A model generated the notes under the pieces. That model searched no databases and was not told the DNA's origin. It saw nothing but the letters and a program-made list of their open reading frames with translations. From Paenibacillus koleovorans NBRC 103111 (lineage in GTDB: Bacteria; Bacillota; Bacilli; Paenibacillales; NBRC-103111): a DNA stretch of 64,000 nt. Location: positions 1-64,000 of the forward strand of contig NZ_BIMA01000013.1 in the NCBI RefSeq assembly GCF_004000845.1. The letters run 5' to 3'. Of this stretch, positions 38,164-50,461 are shown piece after piece (positions within the stretch are counted from its first letter, which is position 1; every line of letters starts with the position of its first letter). The position numbers were made by a program, and so were the translations under genes.

Positions 38164-38385
38164 AGCCAGGGACCTCCTTAATGTAAACACGCAGTATACT
38201 CATCTTCATCTATGTTAACTTCCATCGTCAATGGTTGCAAGTCCTTTACTTCATTGTTAACAAGTTTGTCACCAATCAAGCCCATGCGGCCGGCCGGAAA
38301 GAAAGACATGCCCTGCAAGTATAAGATGTCCAACCCTTCCATTATCTATAACAGCAATCGGGCCATCGCACTTCCTGCTTCTCAA

Positions 38386-38646
38386 TTATTTGTCCTGTCG
38401 AAAACGGGCGATGGATCCAAACAATCGTTCGAGATCGATTCGGATGCAGGGAAATCGACTGGTCGTCAACTCACCTATATCGATGTGGGTCGCTTCCAGC
38501 TGATAGCGTCCCCCGTCCAGCACGAATTGATCAATGGTCAGGTGTACCCGCACCCCGCCGATTAACTCATACCGCTCGGGAACATCGCAATAACCGGAGG
38601 TCTCCTTATCAACACCAGGTTTGCGTTCAGATGAGTCCTCTTTCAT
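38386..38646 (-). CDS. hypothetical protein, 86 residues
   Basis: I do not recognise this protein. It has a charged N-terminus (MKEDSSERKPGVDKE) and a predicted beta-rich middle (RYELIGGVRVHLTIDQFVL, RYQLEATHIDIGEL). It is accepted as real because AAGGAGGAGAG lies 9 nt before the ATG and it sits in the same direction 103 nt after uvrA. A second short frame lies downstream on the same strand (about 38268-38380, ending HGLDW) and also looks protein-like; it may be decayed coding sequence. Confidence 0.55.
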   Translation of the reverse strand: MKEDSSERKPGVDKETSGYCDVPERYELIGGVRVHLTIDQFVLDGGRYQLEATHIDIGELTTSRFPCIRIDLERLFGSIARFRQDK

Positions 38647-38749
38647 TAGACTCTCTCCTCCTTGATTCCTCGGATTCGCATAAATCGACAGAGAAGTCCT
38701 CCTTACCGGAAGACTCCCCTAGTGTACTGACCAGCATCTTATGGTGCCA

Positions 38750-41656
38750 TCAAACCGCAGCCGTTTCCTTGCGCTTCTTCGACTTCTTCTCCACCTGCTC
38801 GATGGCCGCCTGGGCCTCTTCCGTGCGCTTGCGATCCCGCTCGAGAACCGGCTTCAAGTATTTGCCCGTGTATGACTCCGGCACCTTCACGACGTCCTCC
38901 GGTGAGCCAGTGGCTACGATGGTGCCGCCCTTGTTGCCACCCTCGGGACCGAGATCGACGATATAGTCGGCGGTCTTGATCACATCGAGGTTGTGCTCGA
39001 TGACGAGCACCGATTCGCCGCTGTCGACGAGACGATGCAGCACCACCAGCAGGCGATCGATATCATCGATATGCAGCCCGGTGGTCGGTTCGTCGAGGAT
39101 GTACAGCGTCTTGCCGGTGCTCCGGCGGTACAGCTCGGCGGCGAGCTTGACCCGCTGCGCCTCCCCGCCGGACAGCGTCGTCGCCGGCTGGCCGAGTGTC
39201 ATGTAGCCCAAGCCTACGTCGAGGAGCGTCTGCAGCTTGCGGTGAATGCGCGGGATGTTCTTGAAGAACTCGCAGCCGTCCTCGATCGTCATCTCCAGCA
39301 CTTCGGCGATCGTCTTGCTCTTGTACTTCACTTCCAGCGTCTCGCGGTTATAGCGCTTGCCCTTGCAAATCTCGCAAGGCACATAGACGTCCGGCAGGAA
39401 GTGCATCTCGATCTTGATAATGCCGTCGCCACGGCAAGCTTCACAGCGGCCGCCCTTGACGTTGAAGCTGAAGCGGCCTTTCTTGTAGCCGCGGACCTTG
39501 GCTTCGTTCGTATTGGAATAGACGTCGCGGATATCGTCGAACAAGCCGGTATACGTAGCCGGGTTCGAGCGCGGTGTCCGCCCGATCGGCGACTGGTCGA
39601 TGTCGATGACCTTCTCGACATGCTCCAAACCCTTGAGCTCCTTGAATTCGCCCGGACGCACCTTGGCCTTGTTCAAGTCGCGAGCGAGCGTCTTGTACAG
39701 GATTTCATTGATCAGCGTACTCTTCCCGGAGCCGGATACGCCGGTCACGCATGTGAACACGCCCAGCGGGAACTTCGCGTTCACATTGCGCAGGTTGTTC
39801 TCCTTGGCGCCGCGTATTTCGAGCCACTTGCCGTTCGGCTTGCGGCGAGGCGTAGGCACGGCGATAAACTTCCTGCCGGACAAATACTGGCCGGTCAGCG
39901 AGTTCGGGTCTTCCATGAGCTCGGCCGGAGAGCCTGCCGAGACGACCTTGCCGCCGTGAATGCCGGCGCCCGGACCGATGTCGATGATGTAATCGGCCGC
40001 CAGCATCGTATCCTCATCATGCTCGACGACGATGAGCGTGTTGCCGAGATCGCGCATATGGACCAGCGTCTGGATCAGCCGGTCGTTGTCCCGCTGATGC
40101 AGCCCGATACTAGGCTCGTCCAGGATGTAGAGGACACCCATCAGACTGGAGCCGATCTGGGTCGCCAATCGAATCCGCTGCGCTTCCCCGCCGGACAAGG
40201 TGCCCGCCGCACGGCTGAGCGTCAAGTAATCCAACCCGACATTGACCAGGAAGCCAAGACGGGCGCGGATTTCCTTCAGAATGAGGTGCGCGATCGTCTG
40301 CTCCTTCGTTGTAAGTGTCAGCCCACCGAAGAATTCAGACGCATCGCCCACGGACAAGCTCGTCACAAAAGAAACATTTTGCCCGTTGATCGTCACGGCC
40401 AAGCTTTCGCGCTTCAAGCGATGCCCCTTGCACCCTACGCAAGGCTTCGCGCTCATGTACTGCTCGATATATTCGCGGATGCCGTCCGAGCCGGTCTCGC
40501 GGTAACGGCGCTCCAGGTTGCGCACGATGCCCTCGAACGGGACCAGTGCTTCCTTGGTCGCGCCGAAGTCGTTCTCATAGCGGAACCGAACCCGCTCTCC
40601 GCCTGTGCCGTACATCAGCTTCTTCATCTGATCGGCGGTGAAGCTGGAAACCGGCTTGTCGTTCGGGATCCCGTAGTGTTCGCACACTGCAGCCAGGAAC
40701 TGCGGATAGTAGTTCGACGTGCTGCCGGCCCATGCCTCGAAGGCCCCTTCTTCGATCGTCATCTCTGCATTCGGGACGAGCAGGTCCGGATCGACAATCA
40801 TCTTCACGCCGAGGCCGTCGCAATCCGGACAAGCCCCGTAGGGACTGTTGAACGAGAACATCCGCGGCGCCAACTCCTCGATGCTGAACCCGCATTCGGG
40901 ACAAGCGAGCTTCTGGCTGAACAGCAGCTCCTCCTGTTCCATGACGTCGACAATGACGCGGCCTTCGGACAGCTTCACCGCGGTCTCGAGCGAGTCCGCC
41001 AGCCGGCTGTGCACATCATCCTTCACAATAATCCGATCGACGACGACCTCGATCGAATGCTTCTTATTCTTGTCGAGCTCGATCTTCTCGCTCAGGTCGC
41101 GTATCTCGCCGTTCACGCGGACACGAACGAAGCCTTGCTTCTGAATATCAGCCAGCAGCTTCGTGTGCTCGCCCTTGCGGCCGGAGACGATCGGCGCGAG
41201 AATCTGCAGCTTGGTTCGTTCCGGATACTCCATGATCCGGTCGACCATCTGCTCGATCGTCTGCGCCGAAATCTCGATGCCATGCTCCGGGCAATGCGGA
41301 CGCCCGATCCGGGCGTAGAGCAGACGCAAATAATCGTAAATCTCGGTGACGGTCCCCACCGTCGACCGCGGGTTGCGGCTCGTCGTCTTCTGGTCGATCG
41401 AGATTGCCGGCGACAAGCCTTCAATGGAATCGACATCGGGCTTGTCCATCTGACCGAGGAACTGTCTCGCATAGGCGGACAACGACTCGACGTAGCGGCG
41501 TTGGCCCTCCGCATAGATTGTATCGAAAGCAAGCGACGATTTGCCCGATCCGCTGAGCCCCGTCAGGACGACAAACTTGTCGCGCGGAATCGTAACGTCG
41601 ATATTTTTCAGATTGTGAGCCCGGGCTCCCTTAATCACAATTTGGTTGTGTCCCAT
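38750..41656 (-). CDS. uvrA: excinuclease ABC subunit A
   Basis: Damage-recognition ATPase of nucleotide excision repair. The 968-residue protein has two ABC modules: Walker [16 protein letters not shown] (near 32) and [15 protein letters not shown], two signature motifs ([26 protein letters not shown]), and zinc modules with [11 protein letters not shown]...CPDCDGLG and CEACRGDG...CEICKGKRY. It follows uvrB after 17 nt and shares its SOS-controlled promoter. Confidence 0.98.
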   Translation of the reverse strand: MGHNQIVIKGARAHNLKNIDVTIPRDKFVVLTGLSGSGKSSLAFDTIYAEGQRRYVESLSAYARQFLGQMDKPDVDSIEGLSPAISIDQKTTSRNPRSTVGTVTEIYDYLRLLYARIGRPHCPEHGIEISAQTIEQMVDRIMEYPERTKLQILAPIVSGRKGEHTKLLADIQKQGFVRVRVNGEIRDLSEKIELDKNKKHSIEVVVDRIIVKDDVHSRLADSLETAVKLSEGRVIVDVMEQEELLFSQKLACPECGFSIEELAPRMFSFNSPYGACPDCDGLGVKMIVDPDLLVPNAEMTIEEGAFEAWAGSTSNYYPQFLAAVCEHYGIPNDKPVSSFTADQMKKLMYGTGGERVRFRYENDFGATKEALVPFEGIVRNLERRYRETGSDGIREYIEQYMSAKPCVGCKGHRLKRESLAVTINGQNVSFVTSLSVGDASEFFGGLTLTTKEQTIAHLILKEIRARLGFLVNVGLDYLTLSRAAGTLSGGEAQRIRLATQIGSSLMGVLYILDEPSIGLHQRDNDRLIQTLVHMRDLGNTLIVVEHDEDTMLAADYIIDIGPGAGIHGGKVVSAGSPAELMEDPNSLTGQYLSGRKFIAVPTPRRKPNGKWLEIRGAKENNLRNVNAKFPLGVFTCVTGVSGSGKSTLINEILYKTLARDLNKAKVRPGEFKELKGLEHVEKVIDIDQSPIGRTPRSNPATYTGLFDDIRDVYSNTNEAKVRGYKKGRFSFNVKGGRCEACRGDGIIKIEMHFLPDVYVPCEICKGKRYNRETLEVKYKSKTIAEVLEMTIEDGCEFFKNIPRIHRKLQTLLDVGLGYMTLGQPATTLSGGEAQRVKLAAELYRRSTGKTLYILDEPTTGLHIDDIDRLLVVLHRLVDSGESVLVIEHNLDVIKTADYIVDLGPEGGNKGGTIVATGSPEDVVKVPESYTGKYLKPVLERDRKRTEEAQAAIEQVEKKSKKRKETAAV

Positions 41657-41673
41657 GAGGGTATTCCTTCCTT

Positions 41674-43686
<2,013 letters not shown>

Positions 43687-43726
43687 TTGGGATTCAACGC
43701 TCCTGCCCTATAAAAGTACATGCCTG

Positions 43727-43778
43727 CGAATGTTTGTTCCCATCCCTCATTATACACCTTTTAAAGCTGGATTTGCAA
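43727..43778 (-). promoter_or_regulatory. uvrBA promoter with LexA (SOS) box
   Basis: The minus strand has -35 TTGCAA (43773-43778), an 18-nt spacer and -10 TATAAT (43749-43754). About 8 nt downstream, at 43727-43740, lies CGAATGTTTGTTCC, matching the Bacillus LexA consensus CGAACRNRYGTTYC at 12 of 14 positions. Repression by LexA and induction by DNA damage follow. Confidence 0.8.
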
Positions 43779-43786
43779 ACAGGTTA

Positions 43787-43826
43787 GAAAAGGAAAAGAG
43801 GGCGACGAATACCGCTTCGTCCCCTC
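43787..43826 (-). terminator. terminator after minJ
   Basis: GAGGGCGACGAA (43798-43809) pairs with TTCGTCCCCTC (43816-43826). The minus strand continues TTTTCCTTTTC. Confidence 0.7.
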
Positions 43827-43838
43827 CATACAACTCCG

Positions 43839-45149
43839 TTAAACCGTCTCTCCAGCCGTCGGCACGCTAGGATGCGGGCGGGATCGAGCGCCTTTCCAAG
43901 GCCGCTTCCATAGCCCGAGCAAGCTGCTCTCCTTGGCCGACACATAGTATCTCGCACTTTCATCCGGACAAAGAATGACGCCCAGCTGATGGTGATCGCC
44001 CATGAACAACGCCCGGTTCACGAACTTGCTGTGTCCCTCCAGATTGAGCACCTCCAGCTTGCAATAGGCCGGATTGATGCTCAGCGCCTGGTACAGCTCG
44101 ATGCGGGTGCGGACCGGCGTCCCGTTCACCTTGACGATAATCTCGCCCGCTTCCAGCCCCATATCGGCCGCAGGCCCGTTCGGCAGCACCGCCAGAATCG
44201 TTAGCCCGGCCGGGCCGTGCACGAATCTGGGCATCTCCTGCGCTTCCTCCCGCCGACCCAGCCACACTACCGCTTCATGAAGCGCGATGACGCCGAAGGA
44301 AGCGAGCGCGATCAGCGGCTGCTGCCACTCCGCCAACAAAGCCAGCCCTAGCACGACTACTCCGTACACAGCCAGGCGAATGGCGCTCCCGGCCGCTTTG
44401 GCCCCGGGCAGGCGCGACATCGTCGATTCCGCATACCCGAGCATCGCCGGGAACGCGATGAACCCCCAGCCGGCCGTCCATAGCGCGTCTCCCAACAACG
44501 GCGTCCAAGGCAGCTCCACTGTCGCCCCGCCCGACGCCATTGGCACGAGCAGGAACAGCGGCACCGGCCAAAATTGTTGCAACCGATAGCTGCCCACCAT
44601 ACGCCCGCGCTTGTTCTCGACGAAGAGCGGCATCGCCATCCGGCTGCCCTGCCAGCGGACGAGGAACGCTTCAATCAAGTGCAGGACGGCGGCCAAGGCG
44701 ATCAGCGACGGCATCGGCAGCCCCTCCAACGACCCTAGCAGCCTCGGCCATAGAGAGCCTTCCGCCACCGACGGTCCCAGCAGCGTCGCCAGCTCGTTCA
44801 GCAACCCCAACACACCGACCGCATACGCCATGCAGAGAAACCGGAGGCGCAGCAGCGCCAGCACGATCGTAGTTCCCCATAGCCACAGCACGGCGGCAGG
44901 CGTGAGCGAAGCGCCGACGAAAGCCATGACCACCGAACCGAGAAAGCCGGCAATGATGCCCCCGAGCAAGGTCCGCCAAGTCGTATCCAGCAGGAAATGC
45001 AGCCTTGTCGAGAACAGCTTCCGTTCCAGCTGAATCTGTTTATGATATTGAAACGCTACGAACAAAATCCCGATCAAATAAAACGGCTGGACCAAGCTTT
45101 GCACGAAAGCGTCCAGCAAACGATCCAATATGTCGAGCGTTAATTCCAT
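43839..45149 (-). CDS. minJ: MinJ-like polytopic PDZ protein
   Basis: The 436-residue protein has eight or so membrane helices over residues 15-300, then a PDZ domain (AGLTILAVLPNGPAADMGLEAGEIIVKVNG) at about 315-385. This is the layout of MinJ, which links DivIVA to MinCD and stops division at poles and old septa. The order ftsE-ftsX-...-ctpB-minJ-uvrB-uvrA matches the Bacillus subtilis chromosome, which supports the name. Sequence similarity alone would only say PDZ membrane protein. Confidence 0.78.
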   Translation of the reverse strand: MELTLDILDRLLDAFVQSLVQPFYLIGILFVAFQYHKQIQLERKLFSTRLHFLLDTTWRTLLGGIIAGFLGSVVMAFVGASLTPAAVLWLWGTTIVLALLRLRFLCMAYAVGVLGLLNELATLLGPSVAEGSLWPRLLGSLEGLPMPSLIALAAVLHLIEAFLVRWQGSRMAMPLFVENKRGRMVGSYRLQQFWPVPLFLLVPMASGGATVELPWTPLLGDALWTAGWGFIAFPAMLGYAESTMSRLPGAKAAGSAIRLAVYGVVVLGLALLAEWQQPLIALASFGVIALHEAVVWLGRREEAQEMPRFVHGPAGLTILAVLPNGPAADMGLEAGEIIVKVNGTPVRTRIELYQALSINPAYCKLEVLNLEGHSKFVNRALFMGDHHQLGVILCPDESARYYVSAKESSLLGLWKRPWKGARSRPHPSVPTAGETV

Positions 45150-45180
45150 ATGTAATCTCCTCGTTCTCTACCAGCATCAC

Positions 45181-45222
45181 AAAAAAAAGGAAAGAAGGCC
45201 GATTCACTCGAACCTTCTCTCC
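45181..45222 (-). terminator. terminator after ctpB
   Basis: GGAAAGAAGG (45189-45198) pairs with CCTTCTCTCC (45213-45222). The minus strand ends in a run of eight T (45181-45188). Confidence 0.75.
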
Positions 45223-45285
45223 TCTTTCGACACGCCGACGGCAATATCCTGCACCACCGCGCAATTATCCAACGTTTCCCTCCGA

Positions 45286-46749
45286 TTACTTGGCCGCAGC
45301 GCCACTCACATAATTCACAGCCGACTTCAGCTGCAAATCATTCTTCGGGTTGCGAATTTCTTTGGACACCGCTTCCTCCAGCTTCACCGCCGTCTTCTCG
45401 TCCACTTCTCCGGTAACCGGCAAATTGTTCAACCGTTGGAACGCCTTGACCGCCGTCACCGTCTGTTCGTTGAAGTAGCCGTCCGTACGGCCCGGAGCTT
45501 GCCCGATACCTACCAGCATCGTCTGAAGATTTTTCACGTCGTCGCCGGTCATATCCAGCCTGAGCACCGTTTTCTTGGACAGCGGAGCGACCTTGAAGTA
45601 AGCCGGCTGCTCTACCGCGATGTCCGGGGCGATGCCTTTCTTATGAATCCAATCGCCGTTCGGCGTCAGCCATTTCATGATCGTCATCTTGATGTTGCTG
45701 CCGTCGCCCAGCTCTTTGTCGAACGTCACCTGAACCGTACCCTTGCCGTAAGTCTTCTCGCCTACCAGCTTGGCTCCGCCCATCTGCTGAAGCGCTCCGG
45801 CCATAATTTCCGACGCGCTGGCGCTGCCGTTGTTGATAAGCACCGCTACGGGATATTTTTTGCCTGTGCCTTTGACCGACAGTGTCGATTGCTTCTGCCC
45901 ATCGCGATCCTCCACCTGCACGATCGGCTTGCCCTGTGGAACGAACGGTTCCGACATCTCGATGACCGCCGGGAACAGCCCCCCCGGATTGCTGCGCACG
46001 TCGATGACTAGACCTTTCATCCCTTGATCCTCCAACTGCTTGAGCGCTTCCTTGAACTTCTGCGCGGTATGCGAGACGTATTCGCGAATTTCGATTTTGC
46101 CGATCTGCCCTTCGAGCATCTCCGAGTATATCGTCTCGACCGGGATATCGTCCCGCACGACGATCACTTCAATCGAATCCATGCCGCTGCGCATAATTCC
46201 CAATTTCGCCTGCGAGCCTTTGGGACCGCGAATTTTGCTCACCGCTTCGGTCAACGTCAGCCCGTCCAGCTTCTCCCCATTCACCGATAAAATCAGGTCG
46301 TTCGGCAAAATGCCCGCTTTCTCCGCCGGAGAGCCTTTAATTGGAGACACCACCTTCACCCGGCCGTCCTCCAGCGACACTTCCGCGCCGATCCCCTGGA
46401 ACGTCGAGTTCAGCACATCCTGGAATTGACCGGCTTCCTTCGGATCCATGTAAGTGGAATACGGATCGTTCAGCGCATCCAGCATGCCGTTGACCGCCCC
46501 GTCGATGAGCTTGCCCCGGTCGATCTGCGTCAAATAATTGTCCTGTATCAGATGATACGCCGTCGACAGCTTCTTGAGCTCCGCCGCCGTGAACTCGCCC
46601 GGCTTCGCCGTCGAGCCGTTCGAAACGCCCGATTCTCCGCTCGCCAAACTGGAGGGCCTCACGATGGTCAATGTCAAGATGCTGCTCGCAAACATCCCTA
46701 ACAGCAGAAATGCAACAAATACGACTAAATTGCGGCCTCTCAAAAACAT
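45286..46749 (-). CDS. ctpB: S41 carboxyl-terminal processing protease CtpB
   Basis: The 487-residue protein has an N-terminal membrane anchor (LVVFVAFLLLGMFASSILTL) and a PDZ domain (VVSPIKGSPAEKAGILPNDLI). The protease core carries catalytic Ser (GSASASEI, Ser311), Lys and Gln (GEKTYGKGTVQ, Lys336 and Gln340), followed by a C-terminal peptidoglycan-binding domain (LQTMLVGIGQAPGRTDGYF). In Bacillus, CtpB cuts SpoIVFA during sporulation. ATG 46749 was preferred over GTG 46770 for its AAGGGCG site. Confidence 0.9.
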   Translation of the reverse strand: MFLRGRNLVVFVAFLLLGMFASSILTLTIVRPSSLASGESGVSNGSTAKPGEFTAAELKKLSTAYHLIQDNYLTQIDRGKLIDGAVNGMLDALNDPYSTYMDPKEAGQFQDVLNSTFQGIGAEVSLEDGRVKVVSPIKGSPAEKAGILPNDLILSVNGEKLDGLTLTEAVSKIRGPKGSQAKLGIMRSGMDSIEVIVVRDDIPVETIYSEMLEGQIGKIEIREYVSHTAQKFKEALKQLEDQGMKGLVIDVRSNPGGLFPAVIEMSEPFVPQGKPIVQVEDRDGQKQSTLSVKGTGKKYPVAVLINNGSASASEIMAGALQQMGGAKLVGEKTYGKGTVQVTFDKELGDGSNIKMTIMKWLTPNGDWIHKKGIAPDIAVEQPAYFKVAPLSKKTVLRLDMTGDDVKNLQTMLVGIGQAPGRTDGYFNEQTVTAVKAFQRLNNLPVTGEVDEKTAVKLEEAVSKEIRNPKNDLQLKSAVNYVSGAAAK

Positions 46750-46873
46750 TCGGTTCGCACCGCCCTTCACACCCGTCTTCTATTCCGAGGAACGCTCCTA
46801 TTGTATGACAGGCCTGTACCATTTATGAGTCCGACCCGTTTGCCCCACAGAACTATTCTACCATAGCTGCAGC

Positions 46874-46896
46874 AAAACGCGAGAATGGCTCCCGCG
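46874..46896 (-). terminator. probable terminator after the M23 hydrolase gene
   Basis: The minus strand folds CGCGGGA-GCCAT-TCTCGCG (46878-46896), followed by TTTT. It lies 20 nt past the stop. Confidence 0.6.
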
Positions 46897-46915
46897 CTTC
46901 GCTTGTATGGCTTTT

Positions 46916-48097
46916 TTATCGGCCCACATATGGACCCGGATTGACCGGATTGTTGTTCAACCGCACTTCGAAGTGCAAGTGGTTCCCCGTCGAACGCCCG
47001 GTGGACCCGACTTCCGCGATTTTCTGTCCGCGCTTCACGGAGTCTCCTTCCTCCACGACAATGCCGCCGTTGCGGATATGGCCGTACCAAGTTTGGAGAT
47101 TGCCGCCGTGATCGATAACGACTGTATTGCCGTATCCGTTCGTATAGCGGGCGATAATGACGATGCCTTCTTCCGCCGCCTGGATCGCGGTGCCGGCTGG
47201 AGCCGGGATGTCGAAGCCGGTATGGTTGGCGTCCGCTTTGTTGATCGGATCGATCCGATAGCCGAAGCCCGACGACAGCGTTGTGCGTCCCGGCAAAGGC
47301 CAGTTCAGCTTGCCGCCGCTATAGGTCAGCTTGGCTTTGTTCTCCTCCAGCTTGCGATAGAGCGCTGCATTTTCTTGCGCCAGCTTGTTGACCGCCGCCA
47401 GCTGCGACTCGCTGATCTCCTCGAACGATTTCTCCTTGCTGCTCAGGCTTGCGATCAGCACTTCTTTTTCTTTCTCCTTGGCGACCAGGGTGTTCTTCAT
47501 CACCTCGGCCTGTGTGGCCAAGTCCTGTACCTGCGCCAGCTGCGTCTCCACCTGCACCTTTTTATCGGCTACGACCTGACGGTCTCTCTTATTGGATTCG
47601 AGAATTTCCTTGTCCTGTCCGACGATGGACTTCAGAGCTTGGTAGCGATCCAGAAAATCGCTGAAGCTCGTCGAATCAAGCAGCACCTCGATGTAGGATA
47701 CGAAGCCGTTCGTGTACATGAGCCGCAGGCGCGACTTCATCAGATTATCCCGGGCGACCACCCGCTCCTCGGCTTCCGTCAGCTGCTTGTTCGTTTCCTT
47801 GAGCTCGCCGATCACTTGCTCCTTCTGCGTGTTGAGGGCGGTCATTTGATCGTTCTGCGCTTCAATCTGCGTCAAGAGCTCTTGCATGTTTTTCGTTTCC
47901 TGGACTTTCTGGTTGGCGATATCCTTCTTCTGCTTCTCTGCGTCCTGCTGCTGCTTGGCGGCGTCGGCCGCTCTCTTCTCGTTCGCCTTAATCTGTGCGT
48001 TAATCTCAGCGTCTGTCAAGGCGTAGCCCGTATTCGGGACGGTGACCAGCAAAGCGATGCCGGCCGCCAGGATGAGGGACAGTGTCGTTCTTTTCAA
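46916..48097 (-). CDS. EnvC/PcsB-like coiled-coil M23 peptidase
   Basis: The 393-residue secreted protein has a signal peptide (residues 1-26), a long coiled coil (about 28-255, LLTQIEAQNDQMTALNTQKE) and a C-terminal M23 domain. The zinc ligands are H292/D296 (NHTGFD) and HLH 373-375 (GNHLHFEV), with H340 (WYGHIR), so the peptidase looks active. It is encoded directly after ftsX. FtsEX complexes in other bacteria use such coiled-coil proteins (EnvC, PcsB, CwlO) to trigger septal wall hydrolysis, and this is the likely partner here. Confidence 0.9.
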   Translation of the reverse strand: MKRTTLSLILAAGIALLVTVPNTGYALTDAEINAQIKANEKRAADAAKQQQDAEKQKKDIANQKVQETKNMQELLTQIEAQNDQMTALNTQKEQVIGELKETNKQLTEAEERVVARDNLMKSRLRLMYTNGFVSYIEVLLDSTSFSDFLDRYQALKSIVGQDKEILESNKRDRQVVADKKVQVETQLAQVQDLATQAEVMKNTLVAKEKEKEVLIASLSSKEKSFEEISESQLAAVNKLAQENAALYRKLEENKAKLTYSGGKLNWPLPGRTTLSSGFGYRIDPINKADANHTGFDIPAPAGTAIQAAEEGIVIIARYTNGYGNTVVIDHGGNLQTWYGHIRNGGIVVEEGDSVKRGQKIAEVGSTGRSTGNHLHFEVRLNNNPVNPGPYVGR

Positions 48098-48139
48098 AAC
48101 CGTTCGATTCCTCCTTCTAACCTTACGTGGTACGTGATT

Positions 48140-49057
48140 TTAGACCCGCAAAAATTTACGAACGGAAAGCAAGCTTCCCCAAATGCCGATCAGAATGCCG
48201 ATGCCCAGCAGCAAGCCGATAACCGGCCACATCAAATCTTGCAGTGTGATGAGCTTTACCAGCATCAGCCCGAGCTCGAGCTTCGTGTAGTTGTAGAGCT
48301 GCATATAGCCGTAGAGCAGGATCCCGACCGGGATCATCGATCCGACTAGCCCCAGCAAGCCGCCTTCAATGAAGAAGGGCCAGCGGATAAAGCCGTTCGT
48401 CGCGCCGACCAGCTTCATGATGCCGATTTCCTTGCGGCGGGCGTGGATCGTGATCTTGATGGTGTTGGAAATAAGGAACATTGCCGTGAAGGCCAGCAGC
48501 GCTACGAATAGGAGACCAACGTTGCGGACGATCGCCGTGATTTTGAACAGCGTCTCGACGGTGCCTTTGCCATAGCTGATCTTGTAGATCGGCGGCGGGT
48601 TTTTGCCGGTATTGATCTGGCTGATCTGAGCGGCGACTTGGCTGACCATGTGCGGGTCGCTCACTTCGACCGTGTACGAGTCATTGAGCGGGTTGTTCGT
48701 GCCGTCGAAGCCTTCGAGCAGCGATTGGCCGTCCTGGCCGAGCTTTTCCCGCAAAATACCCAGGCCGTCCTCCTTGGAGACAAATGTCACTTTGCCTACC
48801 TCCGGAATGGCGGCGATCTGCGCTCGCACAGCTGTGATCTGCGCCTCCGGCGTGTTGACTTCCAAGTAGACGCGAACTTCGACTTGGCTCTCGATCTGCG
48901 TCGCCAGGAAATTCACGTTCAGCGCCAGGATGAGGAAAACGCCGAGAATGAAGAGCGAGATGGAAATGGCCGCTACGGAAGCAAAGGTCATCCAGCCGTT
49001 GCGGATGATGTTGCGGGTGCCTTCCCGGGTATGGCGGACGAAGGTTCTAATCTTCAT
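48140..49057 (-). CDS. ftsX: cell-division protein FtsX
   Basis: The 305-residue permease-like protein has an N-terminal helix (WMTFASVAAISISLFILGVF), a large extracellular loop (about 45-165, VRVYLEVNTPEAQITAVRAQ), and three C-terminal helices with the FtsX-family sequence ARRKEIGIMKLVGATNGFIR. It forms a mechanotransmitting complex with FtsE that activates wall hydrolases. It overlaps ftsE by 11 nt. Confidence 0.95.
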   Translation of the reverse strand: MKIRTFVRHTREGTRNIIRNGWMTFASVAAISISLFILGVFLILALNVNFLATQIESQVEVRVYLEVNTPEAQITAVRAQIAAIPEVGKVTFVSKEDGLGILREKLGQDGQSLLEGFDGTNNPLNDSYTVEVSDPHMVSQVAAQISQINTGKNPPPIYKISYGKGTVETLFKITAIVRNVGLLFVALLAFTAMFLISNTIKITIHARRKEIGIMKLVGATNGFIRWPFFIEGGLLGLVGSMIPVGILLYGYMQLYNYTKLELGLMLVKLITLQDLMWPVIGLLLGIGILIGIWGSLLSVRKFLRV

Positions 49058-49733
49058 AGCCGTACTCCCCTCTAGCCTCGTCCCGCGCGATCAGTCCTTT
49101 TTCTACGGCCAGTACCCGCTTGCGCATTGTGTTGACGATTTCCCGGTTGTGCGTAGCCATGACGATTGTGGCACCCCGGAAATTGATTTCTTCCAGCAGC
49201 TTCATGATGTCCCAGGACGTCTCGGGATCGAGGTTCCCGGTAGGCTCGTCCGCGATGATGACCGACGGATTGTTCACGATCGCTCTCGCAATCGCCACCC
49301 GCTGCTGCTCGCCGCCGGACAGTTGGCCCGGGTAGGAGGCCAGCTTGTTTTTGAGCCGCACCAGCTCGAGCACATCCTGCGTCCGTTTCTTGATCAGCTT
49401 CTTCGGCGCTTCGACCACTTCCATCGCGAAGGCGACATTTTCGTACACCGTCAGCTTGGGAAGCAGTTTGTAGTCTTGGAAAATGACGCCGATGTTGCGT
49501 CTCACGTACGGAATTTTGCGCTGCTTCAGCCTCTCCAGGTTAAAGCCGTTCACGAAGATGTGGCCTTTGGTCGGCCGCTCCTCGCGATATATCAATTTCA
49601 TGAAAGTGGACTTTCCGGCACCGGAAGGGCCTACCACATAAACGAATTCATTCGGATCAATCTTCACGCTGATGCCTCTCAGCGCGTGCGTGCCGTCCGG
49701 ATACGTCTTCCAGACGTCCTGCATTTCAATCAT
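49047..49733 (-). CDS. ftsE: cell-division ATP-binding protein FtsE
   Basis: The 228-residue ABC ATPase has Walker [15 protein letters not shown]-loop VIFQDYKLL, signature [14 protein letters not shown], Walker [13 protein letters not shown] and H-loop [12 protein letters not shown] 49733 has GAAGGACG at 9 nt and gives the standard [14 protein letters not shown] start; the frame upstream to 49766 lacks a site. It is the first gene of the ftsEX-M23 hydrolase operon. Confidence 0.96.
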   Translation of the reverse strand: MIEMQDVWKTYPDGTHALRGISVKIDPNEFVYVVGPSGAGKSTFMKLIYREERPTKGHIFVNGFNLERLKQRKIPYVRRNIGVIFQDYKLLPKLTVYENVAFAMEVVEAPKKLIKKRTQDVLELVRLKNKLASYPGQLSGGEQQRVAIARAIVNNPSVIIADEPTGNLDPETSWDIMKLLEEINFRGATIVMATHNREIVNTMRKRVLAVEKGLIARDEARGEYGYED

Positions 49734-50461
49734 TCCATCACGTCCTTCGCAAACCCCGCCAACCAAGGGACATTGTTGCTTTTTTGGTGCTCGCGGAAGA
49801 GAAACTGTGAGGCCGCAAGTAGCTGCATCCTAACCGTACCCTAGCCCTGTTGAGCCTTTCCCGTGACCGAAACTCGTCCGAGAAGCCTATACACCTGCGT
49901 CATTGGAAATAGTTAGCTACTAAGAGTTCGACACGAAATCCGCAAATCCTCTATGTTCTGGTTAAATTCAACACATTGTTGCATTCGGGTGCAAGATATT
50001 GCAGGATTTGATGCATTTCGCTCGGATTGGCGGCCGGATAGCGAATGATCGGGAAATTTGTGGGGAAATAGTTGGACGACCTGGCGCATATAGATGGGAG
50101 TGTGGTTGTGTACGAGCGTGGGGCGGTTGATGGGGATAGGGATGGGGTAGGGATGATCGGGGAGCCGGGCGTTAGTTTGGTCAGAGGTACGGAAAGAGCG
50201 AGTGTCAGGGTAGTAGATGAAGGTTGGTGTTTGGCGGACAATAGGTTCGCTATTCAGGGCGTTTTGGGCGATTCCTTCAATTTGGCGGACATAGGGTACC
50301 TTATTTGGCGAAATGGCGGGGTTTTGGCGAGGTTTAGGAGGCAATAAAGGCTCCTGTGTCCGCAAAGATTTGGGTGGGGGGTCGATTCGAGGCAGGTTGG
50401 TTACTTGTCGGTTAGTGCTGAGCGATACGAAGCGGGCGGTACAATAGGAGGCGCGGTGCAG
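49734..50461. other. intergenic region between ftsE and the VanW gene
   Basis: Just over 700 bp with no credible gene; the long minus-strand frame across it is Pro/Thr/Arg-rich and has no ribosome site. It holds the ftsE leader, a small hairpin TTGCATTCGGGTGCAA (49979-49994) and a degenerate repeat cluster at 50230-50366. No strong promoter for ftsE was found by eye. Confidence 0.6.
50230..50366. repeat. degenerate intergenic repeats (two direct, one inverted)
   Basis: TTTGGCGGACAATAGG...  at 50230 and TTTGGCGGACATAGGG... at 50281 are 51 bp apart. An inverted partner, CTCCTGTGTCCGCAAA, ends at 50366. The second copy contains ACCTTATTTGGCG, close to the end of the repeats at 27807-28003. Confidence 0.6.
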
